A stretch of DNA of 64,000 bases from Actinomycetales bacterium (lineage in GTDB: Bacteria; Actinomycetota; Actinomycetes; S36-B12; UBA5976): assembly GCA_027484085.1 (NCBI GenBank), contig JAIXQF010000010.1, positions 122,970 to 186,969 on the forward strand, written 5' to 3'. The position numbers and the translations under genes are program-made. Positions 54,843 through 63,361 of the stretch are shown piece after piece. How positions within the stretch are numbered: position 1 is the first letter of the stretch; the number at the start of each line of letters is the position of its first letter. The notes under the pieces were generated by a model. That model searched no databases. It was not told the DNA's origin and saw only the letters and a list, made by a program, of their open reading frames with translations.

Positions 54843-55949
54843 ATGCCTGCACCCGGTGAATTAATCATGGTCGAACCTAAGCGACCTAAACCGCCAAAAC
54901 ACTGGTCTGATTGGACCGTTGAAGAGCGCAAGGCACAAGTAGTTGAACTTGGATTACCAGGGTTTCGAGCAGATCAGTTTTCTCGCCAGTGGTACCAACG
55001 ATTAAACAACGACACAACATCTTGGACTGATGTGCCTGCAGATATGCGGGAAGTAGTTAAAGACCTGTTGTTTCCAGAGTTGATGACCAGTGTTCGCGAA
55101 TTAAAGTGCGACAACGGTGCCACGGTGAAGCAAGTTTGGAAACTTTTTGACGGCGTTATGGTTGAGAGCGTTTTGATGCGCTACACCGATCGCGTGACAA
55201 TGTGCATTTCTTCGCAAGCTGGTTGTGGCATGAATTGCCCGTTCTGTGCAACTGGCCAAGGTGGACTGACTCGAAACTTATCTACTGCTGAGATTGTGGA
55301 ACAAGTTCTGGCCGGTGCCCGCTCGCTTGCGAACGGTGAAATTGAAGGCGGCATCGGTCGCGTTAATAACTTGGTATTTATGGGCATGGGTGAACCGATG
55401 GCCAATTACAACAGTGTCATAGGTGCAATACGCCGATTAACTGAGCCAGCGCCTGCAGGATTTGGAATGTCTGCACGTGGCATCACAGTTTCAACAGTCG
55501 GGTTGGTTCCGCGCATGCGCCAACTGGCAGAAGAGGGTATCCCAGTAACTCTTGCCGTATCTCTGCATGCCCCAGATGATGAATTACGCGACACATTGGT
55601 ACCGATCAACACTCGCTACAAGGTGCAAGAAGTTTTAGATGCTGCTTGGTATTACGCAGATCAAACTGGGCGACGAATTTCAATTGAATACGCAATGATC
55701 AAAGACATTAACGATCAGGCATGGCGTGCAGATCTACTTGGTGAAAAGCTAGCCGGAAACCTAGTGCACGTAAATCTAATTCCGCTTAATCCAACCCCAG
55801 GATCTAAGTGGACAGCTTCTCGCCCAGAAGATGAAGATGAATTCGTGCGACGACTAAAGAGTCATGGCGTGCCAGTAACCGTTCGTGATACTCGAGGTCG
55901 CGATATTGACGGCGCGTGTGGCCAACTCGCTGCTGCAACAAAAAACTAA
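54843..55949 (+). CDS. rlmN: Dual-specificity RNA methyltransferase RlmN
   Basis: The 368-residue radical SAM enzyme has the cluster motif CGMNCPFC (C128, C132, C135) and the two methyl-transfer cysteines, C121 and C359 in GACGQL. It makes 2-methyladenosine at 23S rRNA A2503 and tRNA A37. ATG 54843 is used; ATG 54867 is an alternative that drops eight residues. It closes the rpsB-to-rlmN block with a 27-bp gap after cdsA. Confidence 0.96.
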   Translation: MPAPGELIMVEPKRPKPPKHWSDWTVEERKAQVVELGLPGFRADQFSRQWYQRLNNDTTSWTDVPADMREVVKDLLFPELMTSVRELKCDNGATVKQVWKLFDGVMVESVLMRYTDRVTMCISSQAGCGMNCPFCATGQGGLTRNLSTAEIVEQVLAGARSLANGEIEGGIGRVNNLVFMGMGEPMANYNSVIGAIRRLTEPAPAGFGMSARGITVSTVGLVPRMRQLAEEGIPVTLAVSLHAPDDELRDTLVPINTRYKVQEVLDAAWYYADQTGRRISIEYAMIKDINDQAWRADLLGEKLAGNLVHVNLIPLNPTPGSKWTASRPEDEDEFVRRLKSHGVPVTVRDTRGRDIDGACGQLAAATKN

Positions 55950-56001
55950 ATTTCTGACACCTTCGCGCTCGCGACTCTCTAGTTAGTGGTAGACACTATC
56001 T

Positions 56002-57882
56002 ATGACTGATTACCAGCGGGCCTACAAGCAAAGCTTGGCTGACCCTGCTGGGTTCTGGGGCGAAGCTGCTCAGTTGGTTAAGTGGGATAAGGCGCCAAAA
56101 GTCGTTTTGGATGACAGCAACATCCCGCTGTATCGCTGGTTTTCTGATGGCATGTTAAACACTTGCTACAACGCACTTGATCGACACGTAATTGATGGTC
56201 GCGCAGATCAACCAGCAGTTATTCATGAAAGTGCAATCACAGGTAAGTCTTCAACTCTGACTTATGCCCAAATGCTGGAGAAGACAGCTAGATTCGCTGG
56301 CGCGTTACGAATGGCAGGAGTCGAAAAAGGGGACCGCGTAGTTATCTATATGCCCATGGTTCCCGAGGCGCTGATTGCAATGCTGGCGTGCGCCAGATTG
56401 GGCGCGATTCATTCCGTTGTATTTGGTGGATTTGCTCCAGCTGAGTTAGCGGCACGAATTGATGATGCAAAGCCGAAAGTAATTGTTTCAGCGTCGTGCG
56501 GCCTAGAGCCAACTCGCATCGTTGAATACAAACCAATGCTCGACGAGTCGATTTCATTGGCAACTCACAAACCAACCCGATGCATAATCTTTCAGCGGGA
56601 ACAGCATCAAGTTGAATTGGGGCCGCTAGATATCGACTGGAAAGATGCCATGGCTATGGCAGAACCAGCTGAATGTGTTTCAGTAGCTGCAACTGATCCG
56701 CTTTACATTCTGTATACCTCTGGGACAACCGGAAAACCTAAGGGAATTGTGCGCGATAACGGCGGCCATGCAGTTGCTTTGACTTGGTCCATGAAGAACA
56801 TCTACAACATTGACGCTGGTGACATGTGGTGGTCGGCATCAGATGTTGGTTGGGTTGTTGGTCATTCCTACATCGTTTATGCGCCACTTTTTGCTGGCGC
56901 CACAACCATTGTTTTCGAAGGTAAACCAGTTGGCACACCAGATGCTGGAACTTTTTGGCGAGTAATTGAAAGATACGGAGTCAAGGGTTTATTTACTGCG
57001 CCAACTGCGATTCGAGCTATTCGAAAAGAAGATTACAACGGTGATTTCATTAGGAGTGCGGACCTTTCAAAGTTTGAGAATCTGTTTCTCGCTGGTGAGC
57101 GACTAGATCCGGACACGTACCACTGGGCCACGAAAAATCTTGGTGTTCCAGTAATTGATAACTGGTGGCAGACCGAAACCGGTTGGCCTATTGCATCAAA
57201 CTTGCGTGGCCTAGAGCCGATGCCAATTAAGCCAGGATCGCCAACGGTTGCTATTCCTGGGTACGACATTCGTGTCCTTGATGAATTGGGCAATGAGCTA
57301 CCAGCTGGCACAGAAGGAAATATCGCAATCAAGTTGCCGTTGCCGCCGGGAACTTTGCCAACATTGTGGGGAGATGACCAAAGGTATATCGACTCCTACC
57401 TAACGGTTTTTCCAGGTATGTATGCCAGTGGCGATGGCGGGTATCTAGACGAGGACGGTTACGTCTACATCATGGGACGCACAGATGATGTCATCAATGT
57501 TGCGGGACATCGATTAAGTACTGGATCACTTGAAGCTGTTGTTGCCACTCACGAGCTGGTTGCAGAATGTGCTGTGATTGGTGTGGCAGATGCAATTAAG
57601 GGACAAATTCCAAAAGCTTTTGTAGTTCTAAAATCTGGCGCACAAATCGATGCCGAGGAACTACGCAAGCAAATCGTTGCGCTAGTTCGTAAAGAAGTTG
57701 GACCTGTTGCAGCATTAAATGAAGTAGTTGTCGTTCCTGGATTACCAAAAACCAGATCGGGCAAAGTCCTTCGCAAGACGATGCGGGGGATTGCTGATGG
57801 CAAACACGTGGATATCCCTAGCACCATCGAAGACGCGTCCATCTTGGACCTTTTGCGACCGCTGCTACGTTCTGAATCCTGA
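56002..57882 (+). CDS. prpE: Propionyl-CoA synthetase (acyl-CoA synthetase, AMP-forming)
   Basis: The 626-residue ANL-superfamily enzyme has the P-loop YTSGTTGKPKG (about 236-246), the DMWWSASDVGWVVGHSYIVYAP segment (trimmed in print to SASDVGWVVGHSY), WWQTETGWP, and the C-terminal lysine in PKTRSGKVLRK. The N-terminus and the DRHVIDGRADQPA segment resemble PrpE / ACSS3 more than acetyl-CoA synthetase. It activates propionate or acetate to acyl-CoA. No methylcitrate genes are near. Substrate is inferred from resemblance. Confidence 0.85.
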   Translation: MTDYQRAYKQSLADPAGFWGEAAQLVKWDKAPKVVLDDSNIPLYRWFSDGMLNTCYNALDRHVIDGRADQPAVIHESAITGKSSTLTYAQMLEKTARFAGALRMAGVEKGDRVVIYMPMVPEALIAMLACARLGAIHSVVFGGFAPAELAARIDDAKPKVIVSASCGLEPTRIVEYKPMLDESISLATHKPTRCIIFQREQHQVELGPLDIDWKDAMAMAEPAECVSVAATDPLYILYTSGTTGKPKGIVRDNGGHAVALTWSMKNIYNIDAGDMWWSASDVGWVVGHSYIVYAPLFAGATTIVFEGKPVGTPDAGTFWRVIERYGVKGLFTAPTAIRAIRKEDYNGDFIRSADLSKFENLFLAGERLDPDTYHWATKNLGVPVIDNWWQTETGWPIASNLRGLEPMPIKPGSPTVAIPGYDIRVLDELGNELPAGTEGNIAIKLPLPPGTLPTLWGDDQRYIDSYLTVFPGMYASGDGGYLDEDGYVYIMGRTDDVINVAGHRLSTGSLEAVVATHELVAECAVIGVADAIKGQIPKAFVVLKSGAQIDAEELRKQIVALVRKEVGPVAALNEVVVVPGLPKTRSGKVLRKTMRGIADGKHVDIPSTIEDASILDLLRPLLRSES

Positions 57883-57935
57883 ATTAACCCACTAATAAGC
57901 CAAGTTTGTAGTCAATAAAGTCATATAGTTGCTCT

Positions 57936-58643
57936 ATGGCTCTTTCATCTAGCGCAAAGCGCAATCTTTTTGGAATCAACGCACTCAGTGCCTGGGTTGG
58001 TTTGGGTATGTCAACCCTTATCGAACTATTTGGCCTGGTCGAACCACTCGATAACGGCAAACCACCAATCGTTTCGCAGTTTGGCCACACTGGTGACTAT
58101 GCCTCAGGCCTTGCCGGCGCACCTGAGCGACTATTTGACCTTTTTAGCTACTTCACAATCTGGAGCCAGATCGCGGTTGGCATTGTGATGACGCTGCTTT
58201 ACTTAAACCCTGCTCGCGATGGAAAGCTATTCCGAGTATTTCGAATCGACAGCATTTTGATGATCACCGTCACAGGCGTGGTTTACAACTTGCTACTTGG
58301 ACCAAATTATCCACCGCAGGGCCTAAACCAAATCTCAAGTCCAATTCAGCACACTGTTACACCGTTGCTGACAGTATTGATATTTCTTATTGCTGGGCCG
58401 CGTGGATGGTTCTCGTTTAAGAACGTGGCCAAGGCCTTGGTGGTACCAATCATTTACGTCTTTTACACGCTATTCCGAGGCGCGATCATCGACAAGTATC
58501 CATATGACTTCTTTGACGTTGTTTCATTTGGCTATGCCTATGTCTTGATTTTTGTTCTTGGAATTCTCTTTGCCTCGATAATCGTGGCAGGAATTTATTG
58601 GGGCATAGATAAAGCTCTATCGCGAAAACCAGCTACAGATTAA
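57936..58643 (+). CDS. Pr6Pr family membrane protein
   Basis: The 235-residue protein has six predicted transmembrane helices. Family features are the first-helix region with an acidic residue, a conserved SSPIQHTVTPLLTVLIFLI segment and a later YPYDFFDVVSFGY motif. Eukaryotic relatives with this layout (AIG1/ADTRP/FAR-17a) are threonine hydrolases acting on fatty acid esters; bacterial members are uncharacterised. It stands alone after prpE and shares a bidirectional terminator with the acyl-CoA dehydrogenase gene. Confidence 0.72.
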   Translation: MALSSSAKRNLFGINALSAWVGLGMSTLIELFGLVEPLDNGKPPIVSQFGHTGDYASGLAGAPERLFDLFSYFTIWSQIAVGIVMTLLYLNPARDGKLFRVFRIDSILMITVTGVVYNLLLGPNYPPQGLNQISSPIQHTVTPLLTVLIFLIAGPRGWFSFKNVAKALVVPIIYVFYTLFRGAIIDKYPYDFFDVVSFGYAYVLIFVLGILFASIIVAGIYWGIDKALSRKPATD

Positions 58644-58648
58644 GTATC

Positions 58649-58686
58649 AATAAAAAAGCCCCCGATCACTCGGGGGCTTTTTTATT
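58649..58686. terminator. Bidirectional rho-independent terminator
   Basis: A perfect 17-bp inverted repeat (58649-58665 and 58670-58686) with core AAAAAAGCCCCCGA / TCGGGGGCTTTTTT and a TCAC loop. It has T runs on both strands and lies between the convergent Pr6Pr and acyl-CoA dehydrogenase genes, 5 and 7 bp from their stops. Confidence 0.94.
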
Positions 58687-58693
58687 GGACTAA

Positions 58694-59878
58694 CTAGGCT
58701 TTGTAGTCGGCGTAAGCAGCGATACCGGTAAGTGCTTGACCAACAACCAAAGTGTGGATCTCGTTGGTACCTTCGTAGGTGTAAACGCTTTCCAAGTTAT
58801 TCATGTGGCGAATGATTGGGTATTCCAGTGTGATACCGGAACCACCAAGCATGGAACGTGATTCGCGAGCTACTTCAAGTGCCATACGAACGTTGTTCTT
58901 CTTGCCGATGCTGACCTGCTCAGGGCGAAGTAAGTGCTGATCTTTTTGCTTTCCAAGGTGAGCAGCTAGCAACATTCCATTGCCAGTTGCAATTGCCATG
59001 TCAGCAAGCTTTTGCTGTGACAACTGGAAAGCTGCAAGTGGGCGATTGAACTGGTGACGGTTCAACTGGTAGTCAATTGCGGTTTCAAGACAATCGCGAG
59101 CCGCGCCAACAACTCCGAACAAGATTCCGAAGCGAGCTTCGGACAAGCAAGATAGTGGGCCGCGAAGGGTCTGTACTTCAGGCAACACCGCAGAAGCAGG
59201 TAGGCGAACGTTATCAAAAACCAATTCGCTGGTGATTGAGGCACGAAGTGACATCTTGTGCTTAACCAAGTTGGCTTTAAAGCCAGGAGTGTTAGTTGGG
59301 ACTACGAATCCTTCGATGCCGTTGTCGGTGTGTGCCCAAACGATTGCAACATCTGCAATGTTTCCGTTTGTGATCCACATCTTTGAACCGTTAAGAATCC
59401 AGTCATCACCATCGCGCTTGGCATTGGTGCGCATTTCACTTGGGTTAGAACCAGCATCAGATTCAGTTAGGCCAAAGCAACCAATTGCTTCGCCCGCAGC
59501 CATGCGTGGCAACCATTCTTGCTTTTGCTCTTCTGAACCAAACTTCCAAATTGCAAACATTGCAAGGGAGCCCTGTACCGAGACGAAGGATCGAAGACCC
59601 GAGTCACCTGCCTCTAGTTCTAGGCACGCTAGGCCATAAGAAGTAGCATCAGTACCGGCACAACCATAGCCCTCAAGGTGCATGCCGAACATGCCCATCT
59701 GGCCAATTTCTTTAGCCAATTCGCGAGCAGGGAACTCGCCGTCTTCAAACCACTTACCAACGTGTGGCTTGACGCGATCGTCGACGAATTTACGAACAGA
59801 ATCGCGCATTGCAAGCTGTTCTTCGTTGAACAAGCTATCGATTGCGTATAAATCAAATGGATGTTGTGGCGCGGCCAT
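58694..59878 (-). CDS. Acyl-CoA dehydrogenase, glutaryl-CoA dehydrogenase-like
   Basis: The 394-residue flavoprotein has the acyl-CoA dehydrogenase motifs CFGLTESDAGSNPSEM, ILNGSKMWITNG, an SEARFGILFGVVGAA segment, and YTYEGTNEIHTLVVGQALTG with the catalytic glutamate. The SEARFGI and EGTNEIH...QALTG patterns are closest to glutaryl-CoA dehydrogenase, but substrate is not proven. Start ATG 59878 (MAAPQHPFDLY) is preceded by AGGAAA on the minus strand; the open frame continues upstream without conserved sequence. Two strong palindromes lie 19-53 bp upstream and may be its operator. Confidence 0.85.
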   Translation of the reverse strand: MAAPQHPFDLYAIDSLFNEEQLAMRDSVRKFVDDRVKPHVGKWFEDGEFPARELAKEIGQMGMFGMHLEGYGCAGTDATSYGLACLELEAGDSGLRSFVSVQGSLAMFAIWKFGSEEQKQEWLPRMAAGEAIGCFGLTESDAGSNPSEMRTNAKRDGDDWILNGSKMWITNGNIADVAIVWAHTDNGIEGFVVPTNTPGFKANLVKHKMSLRASITSELVFDNVRLPASAVLPEVQTLRGPLSCLSEARFGILFGVVGAARDCLETAIDYQLNRHQFNRPLAAFQLSQQKLADMAIATGNGMLLAAHLGKQKDQHLLRPEQVSIGKKNNVRMALEVARESRSMLGGSGITLEYPIIRHMNNLESVYTYEGTNEIHTLVVGQALTGIAAYADYKA

Positions 59879-59896
59879 GTGGTTTCCTATCTCTGG

Positions 59897-59931
59897 AATT
59901 GGATCCAATTTATCACCGATTGGATCCAATC
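59897..59931. promoter_or_regulatory. Paired palindromic operator upstream of acyl-CoA dehydrogenase
   Basis: AATTGGATCCAATT (59897-59910) and GATTGGATCCAATC (59918-59931) are both perfect 14-bp palindromes sharing the 12-bp core ATTGGATCCAAT. Their centres are 21 bp apart, two helical turns, so two dimers could bind the same face. They lie just upstream of the acyl-CoA dehydrogenase start. The regulator is unknown. Confidence 0.65.
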
Positions 59932-59967
59932 CGCAAACACCAAAACTGGTGATTTCTCGATAATTTA

Positions 59968-60804
59968 CTAGGAAATCGTCAGTAACACTATGGCTATTCC
60001 AGCTCCGTAAAGCCCAAGTACCTGATGGCGCTCCAGGCGCTCTTTTAGGAAGATTCGGGCCAAAAGCACTGTGATTGCTGGGTATAGAGCTGCAATCACC
60101 GAGATGATCACGAGCTGGCCGCGTTGGGCTGCCAACATAAATGCCGTGCCACCCCAAACATCTAAGGCTCCCGATGCCATTGCGCGCTTAGTGTCGACCG
60201 GTTTACCAGCCATCGATTTCCAGAGCACTAAAGCGGTTACGCAAAAAATCACCATAGTTACCGACCGCGCCGTAATTACTGGTGAAAGCCCTGAGCCTTT
60301 TGGGGCACTGCCAACACTGAGCAAGAATCCAGCAAAACCAATGCCACCAAGGACAGCAAAGACTGCGGCAGTTCGCGTCAGTGGATGAGTGGCGTCAACT
60401 GTAGAGCGACTAACTAAAACAATCGATGCCATGGCAAGTAATGCGCCCAGCGATCCAGTTACCGTTAAACGTTCGCCGCGAAATAGTCCCACGCTGAACG
60501 GAATGATCACTGCGACAAGTGCGGTAATTGGTGCAACTGCTCCCATTGGGCCTAGCCCAAGAGATTTCAAAACAAATATGTACCCAACAACACCCGAAGT
60601 TCCAGCAAACAAACCCGCGATTATGGCCTCGCGACTAAAGTCAGCTCCCAGAAATGGTGAAGCAATAAGCAGCGAAGCAAGTCCGGTACCTACGGTGATC
60701 GGTAGAACTTTGAATAGTGGGCTTGTTCTTGTGGCGAGGCCGCCAAAGTAGTCACCAAAGCCATAGGAAAGTGCGCAAGCAAAGGCAAGCAGAACGGCAG
60801 ACAT
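59968..60804 (-). CDS. EamA/DMT family transporter
   Basis: The 278-residue protein has ten predicted transmembrane helices in two EamA repeats (about 1-135 and 145-278; GLGPMGAVAPITALVAVIIPF and AALYPAITVLLARIFLKERL, each cut here). The second repeat ends with the typical LERHQVLGLYGAGIAIVLL. DMT transporters export or import small metabolites; substrate unknown. It lies 12 bp after the MFS gene in the same direction, so they may be co-transcribed. Confidence 0.85.
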   Translation of the reverse strand: MSAVLLAFACALSYGFGDYFGGLATRTSPLFKVLPITVGTGLASLLIASPFLGADFSREAIIAGLFAGTSGVVGYIFVLKSLGLGPMGAVAPITALVAVIIPFSVGLFRGERLTVTGSLGALLAMASIVLVSRSTVDATHPLTRTAAVFAVLGGIGFAGFLLSVGSAPKGSGLSPVITARSVTMVIFCVTALVLWKSMAGKPVDTKRAMASGALDVWGGTAFMLAAQRGQLVIISVIAALYPAITVLLARIFLKERLERHQVLGLYGAGIAIVLLTIS

Positions 60805-60816
60805 AAGACTTCGAGT

Positions 60817-61998
60817 CTATTGCCTTACTAGTGACACCCTGAGGATCAATGCTGCAGAAGCAGCCGCACACACAGCACCAATTAGCCACAATTGCACCAA
60901 TCCCTGCCCATTGCTTTGATTCAGAAGTAGTGCAGCTATTGAGGGCACAAGCACGTACGGAGCAGTCGTTGCATTTGTAAAGGTACTGAGTTTTTTACCT
61001 GAGTTCGGTCCCTCTGGGTTTGAATGCAAGTAGATCGATAGCTCAAGACCGTTAGCAGTTCCAAATGCTGCACCAAAAACAACCGCTGCAAATGTTGCCA
61101 TCCCAACACTTGGAAATAAAGCAAGGATTGAAAGTGTCGCACCAACTGTCACGCCGGCAGCGGAATAAGTCCGAAGTGCCCTTATGTTACTTTGAGCAAA
61201 AATTCCTGCAACAATTCCGGAAATGATGCTTGCGATAGTTGCAACAAAGACCATTGTCGTTGCAAGCTCAGCAGAAGCCATGTCATCTAATTTAAGAATA
61301 TCTTTCGTGTATGCAACCAAGTAGCCGTTAGCACTAGAAGTCGCCCAACTTAATAGGAATCCAGCCACTATGAATTTCTTCCAGAGTTTAGGAGAAACAG
61401 CCAAGTCTGAATTTGAAAAGCTTGCATTTGGAATAATAGGTAGCGCACTTGAATTTTTTACAAAAAGTAACGGGATTGCGCCAATCGCACCAACTGTAGA
61501 AGTGATCAAAAATGCCTGTTCGGGAGATCTGATCGCCATTTGAACCAACAGGCTTCCAAGCAACAACGCAAAAACAGGTGCACCGCCAGCAAGTCCAGAG
61601 GCTAGCCCCTTCCTTTTGCTAGTTGTAGTGGTAGCAGCGATCGCTAAAGCACTACTCACTATTGCTGCGGAAGGTAGTTGGATAGCTATCCAAGCGACTA
61701 CCAAAGCGGTAAAGGAATCAGCTTTGCTAAGTGAATATCCCAAGCTGGCGGCTCCAACAACTCCGAACAGAATTATAGGTTTCCGAGAATCAAATTTGTG
61801 TGCCATCATGTCACCAATCCGGCCACAAACCGAAAGCGAAGCTATTAATGCCAACCATCCGGCTGCTAACAGAACTGAATACTCCGAAGAACTATTTTCG
61901 CCAAGTAGTTGATCGCTGCGCAACGCAAGGGTCAGTACAGTAGCAGGCATTACGATTATCCAGCCGGCGAAAACGCCGATCGCAGGGATCAAAAACAT
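60817..61998 (-). CDS. MFS family transporter
   Basis: The 393-residue protein has about twelve hydrophobic helices. The loop between helices 2 and 3 holds the MFS-type GRIGDMMAHKFDSRKP. Helices are Ala/Ser/Ile-rich, and the gene uses more AT-rich codons (ATA, AGA) than its housekeeping neighbours. No substrate-specific motif was recognised. A TetR regulator is encoded divergently 0.6 kb away and may control this gene and the EamA gene. This looks like the start of an accessory segment. Confidence 0.82.
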   Translation of the reverse strand: MFLIPAIGVFAGWIIVMPATVLTLALRSDQLLGENSSSEYSVLLAAGWLALIASLSVCGRIGDMMAHKFDSRKPIILFGVVGAASLGYSLSKADSFTALVVAWIAIQLPSAAIVSSALAIAATTTTSKRKGLASGLAGGAPVFALLLGSLLVQMAIRSPEQAFLITSTVGAIGAIPLLFVKNSSALPIIPNASFSNSDLAVSPKLWKKFIVAGFLLSWATSSANGYLVAYTKDILKLDDMASAELATTMVFVATIASIISGIVAGIFAQSNIRALRTYSAAGVTVGATLSILALFPSVGMATFAAVVFGAAFGTANGLELSIYLHSNPEGPNSGKKLSTFTNATTAPYVLVPSIAALLLNQSNGQGLVQLWLIGAVCAAASAALILRVSLVRQ

Positions 61999-62597
61999 GG
62001 GTCCTACTTGGGCTTGTTGATCATGGGACGTACCACTATTTGGATACTAGATAACATTATGGCGCGGGTATGTCAGGCGCTAGTGCCATCTAAATATGAT
62101 TGAGATACGGCGATAAAACCACTGCTGACATCAGAGTTTATAGTCAGTTCTGCAGTTGCCCGTGTTGATTAGCATAGAAGGGTAGTCTTAATACTCAGGT
62201 CCCATGGTGCCGAGATCAGTGCTCACCACGCTGCTTTGGATAGACATATCTGAAGTAATGAAAAACTCGCTTCGGAGATGTTTGAATTCGCTATTAACGG
62301 AATCGGTTCACAAATCGCTCAAAGTCCATCAGAGCCCTTCGCTATAAAGCGCGCTTGCATGATCGAGTCTTATTTAGTGTCACTTGGTTTTAAGCCATCC
62401 ACGATCACACCCAAGATCAAGGTCGTGAATCAGTGCAGGAAGTCAAGAGTTTCGGTACTGGCTCTTTACTCGTGAGGTTCTCTCAACACTTTGAAAATCG
62501 GTTTCGCCTAATCTTCTGGGAGTGGGCGAATCTGTTTTTGTTTCGTTGAACAGCGTTATACACACTTGGCAGAGCTTTGTATGGATAAAGTTTGTAT
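61999..62597. other. Intergenic region between MFS and TetR genes
   Basis: About 600 bp, the longest gap in the window without a confident gene. It is AT-richer than its surroundings. It should hold the divergent promoters for the MFS-EamA pair and for tetR, but no convincing -35/-10 pair or palindromic operator was found. A short OmpA-like reading frame lies at 62278-62475. Confidence 0.6.
62278..62475 (+). pseudogene. Possible remnant of an OmpA-like C-terminal domain
   Basis: A 65-codon frame from ATG 62278 whose middle and end, KRACMIESYLVSLGFKPSTI and later SRVSVLAL, follow the OmpA/MotB pattern (RA..V..YL...G..... then R.NRRV.I). The usual peptidoglycan-binding Asp and Arg cannot be confirmed, the N-terminal half of the domain is absent, and an in-frame TGA stands nine codons upstream of the ATG. 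Actinobacterial surface proteins with Ig-like repeats sometimes end in an OmpA-like domain, and such a gene begins 0.9 kb downstream. It could equally be chance. Confidence 0.3.
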
Positions 62598-63215
62598 GTG
62601 GTTGCCCGGGATTCATTATCAGCAGATGTAATTGTCGAGGCGGCCGTTGCGCGAGTCGATTCACATGGCATGGATTCTTTGACACTCAGAACTCTTGGGG
62701 AAGACCTCGGTGCGCATTTCACGTCTTTGTATCGACACTTTAGGAATAAAGAAGAATTAATTGCAGCAATGTTTGAGTATGTCTTGAGAGATGTATCTGA
62801 TGATGTAGCTAAGGCCCCGGATGAACCTATCGCTCGTATTCGTTCTATTGCCATGGCTTTCCGTAGAGCACTTCACCGTCATCCAGCACTCGTCGGCACG
62901 ATAGTCGCAACTGAAGGCACGGAATCGTCTTTCGCACTTCAAAGTTCAATTACCCAGGATCTTGCAGCGTTAGGGGTGCCTACAAAAGAGATTGCCACTA
63001 GGTATCAGATGCTGGAGTCATATGTTTTTGGCGCTTCCATGTTTGACTACTTAGGTGCGCCAAATCATCTCAAGCACAGGCGGCAACGCCATTCGTCTTC
63101 GGGGCTGAAGGAATTCTCGGCAGCAAGCAAATCTGAAAAATCCGTTGACTCACACAACGAGGCCGCATTTGCGGCTGGACTAGATGCAATTCTTATCGCT
63201 ATATGCGGTAAGTGA
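62598..63215 (+). CDS. TetR family transcriptional regulator
   Basis: The 205-residue protein has an N-terminal TetR helix-turn-helix (about 8-55; MDSLTLRTLGEDLGAHFTSLYRHFRNKEEL in two parts: LTLRTLGEDLGAHFTSLYRH and FRNKEEL). A divergent helical ligand-binding domain follows, with a Ser/Lys-rich segment near 160-180. Start is uncertain: GTG 62598 or TTG 62592, neither with a good ribosome binding site. It lies divergent to the MFS-EamA pair, which it may control; the ligand is unknown. Confidence 0.8.
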   Translation: MVARDSLSADVIVEAAVARVDSHGMDSLTLRTLGEDLGAHFTSLYRHFRNKEELIAAMFEYVLRDVSDDVAKAPDEPIARIRSIAMAFRRALHRHPALVGTIVATEGTESSFALQSSITQDLAALGVPTKEIATRYQMLESYVFGASMFDYLGAPNHLKHRRQRHSSSGLKEFSAASKSEKSVDSHNEAAFAAGLDAILIAICGK

Positions 63216-63361
63216 AGGCGCCAAAAATTAGCAAATTTCTTGAAAACTTAGACCTTAATCAACTTAGTTGACTACAAAGATGATTAAATATGGCTAGTGG
63301 ATTTGCTATGGCCTAATACCCAATGCGGTGTGGACAAGCACAAAAAATGAAAAGGATTCCC

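Noticed and set aside
58694..60157. Longer N-terminus for the acyl-CoA dehydrogenase
   Set aside because: The extra 93 residues are unlike the family and cross the palindromic operator; ATG 59878 has an AGGAAA site and the conserved start.
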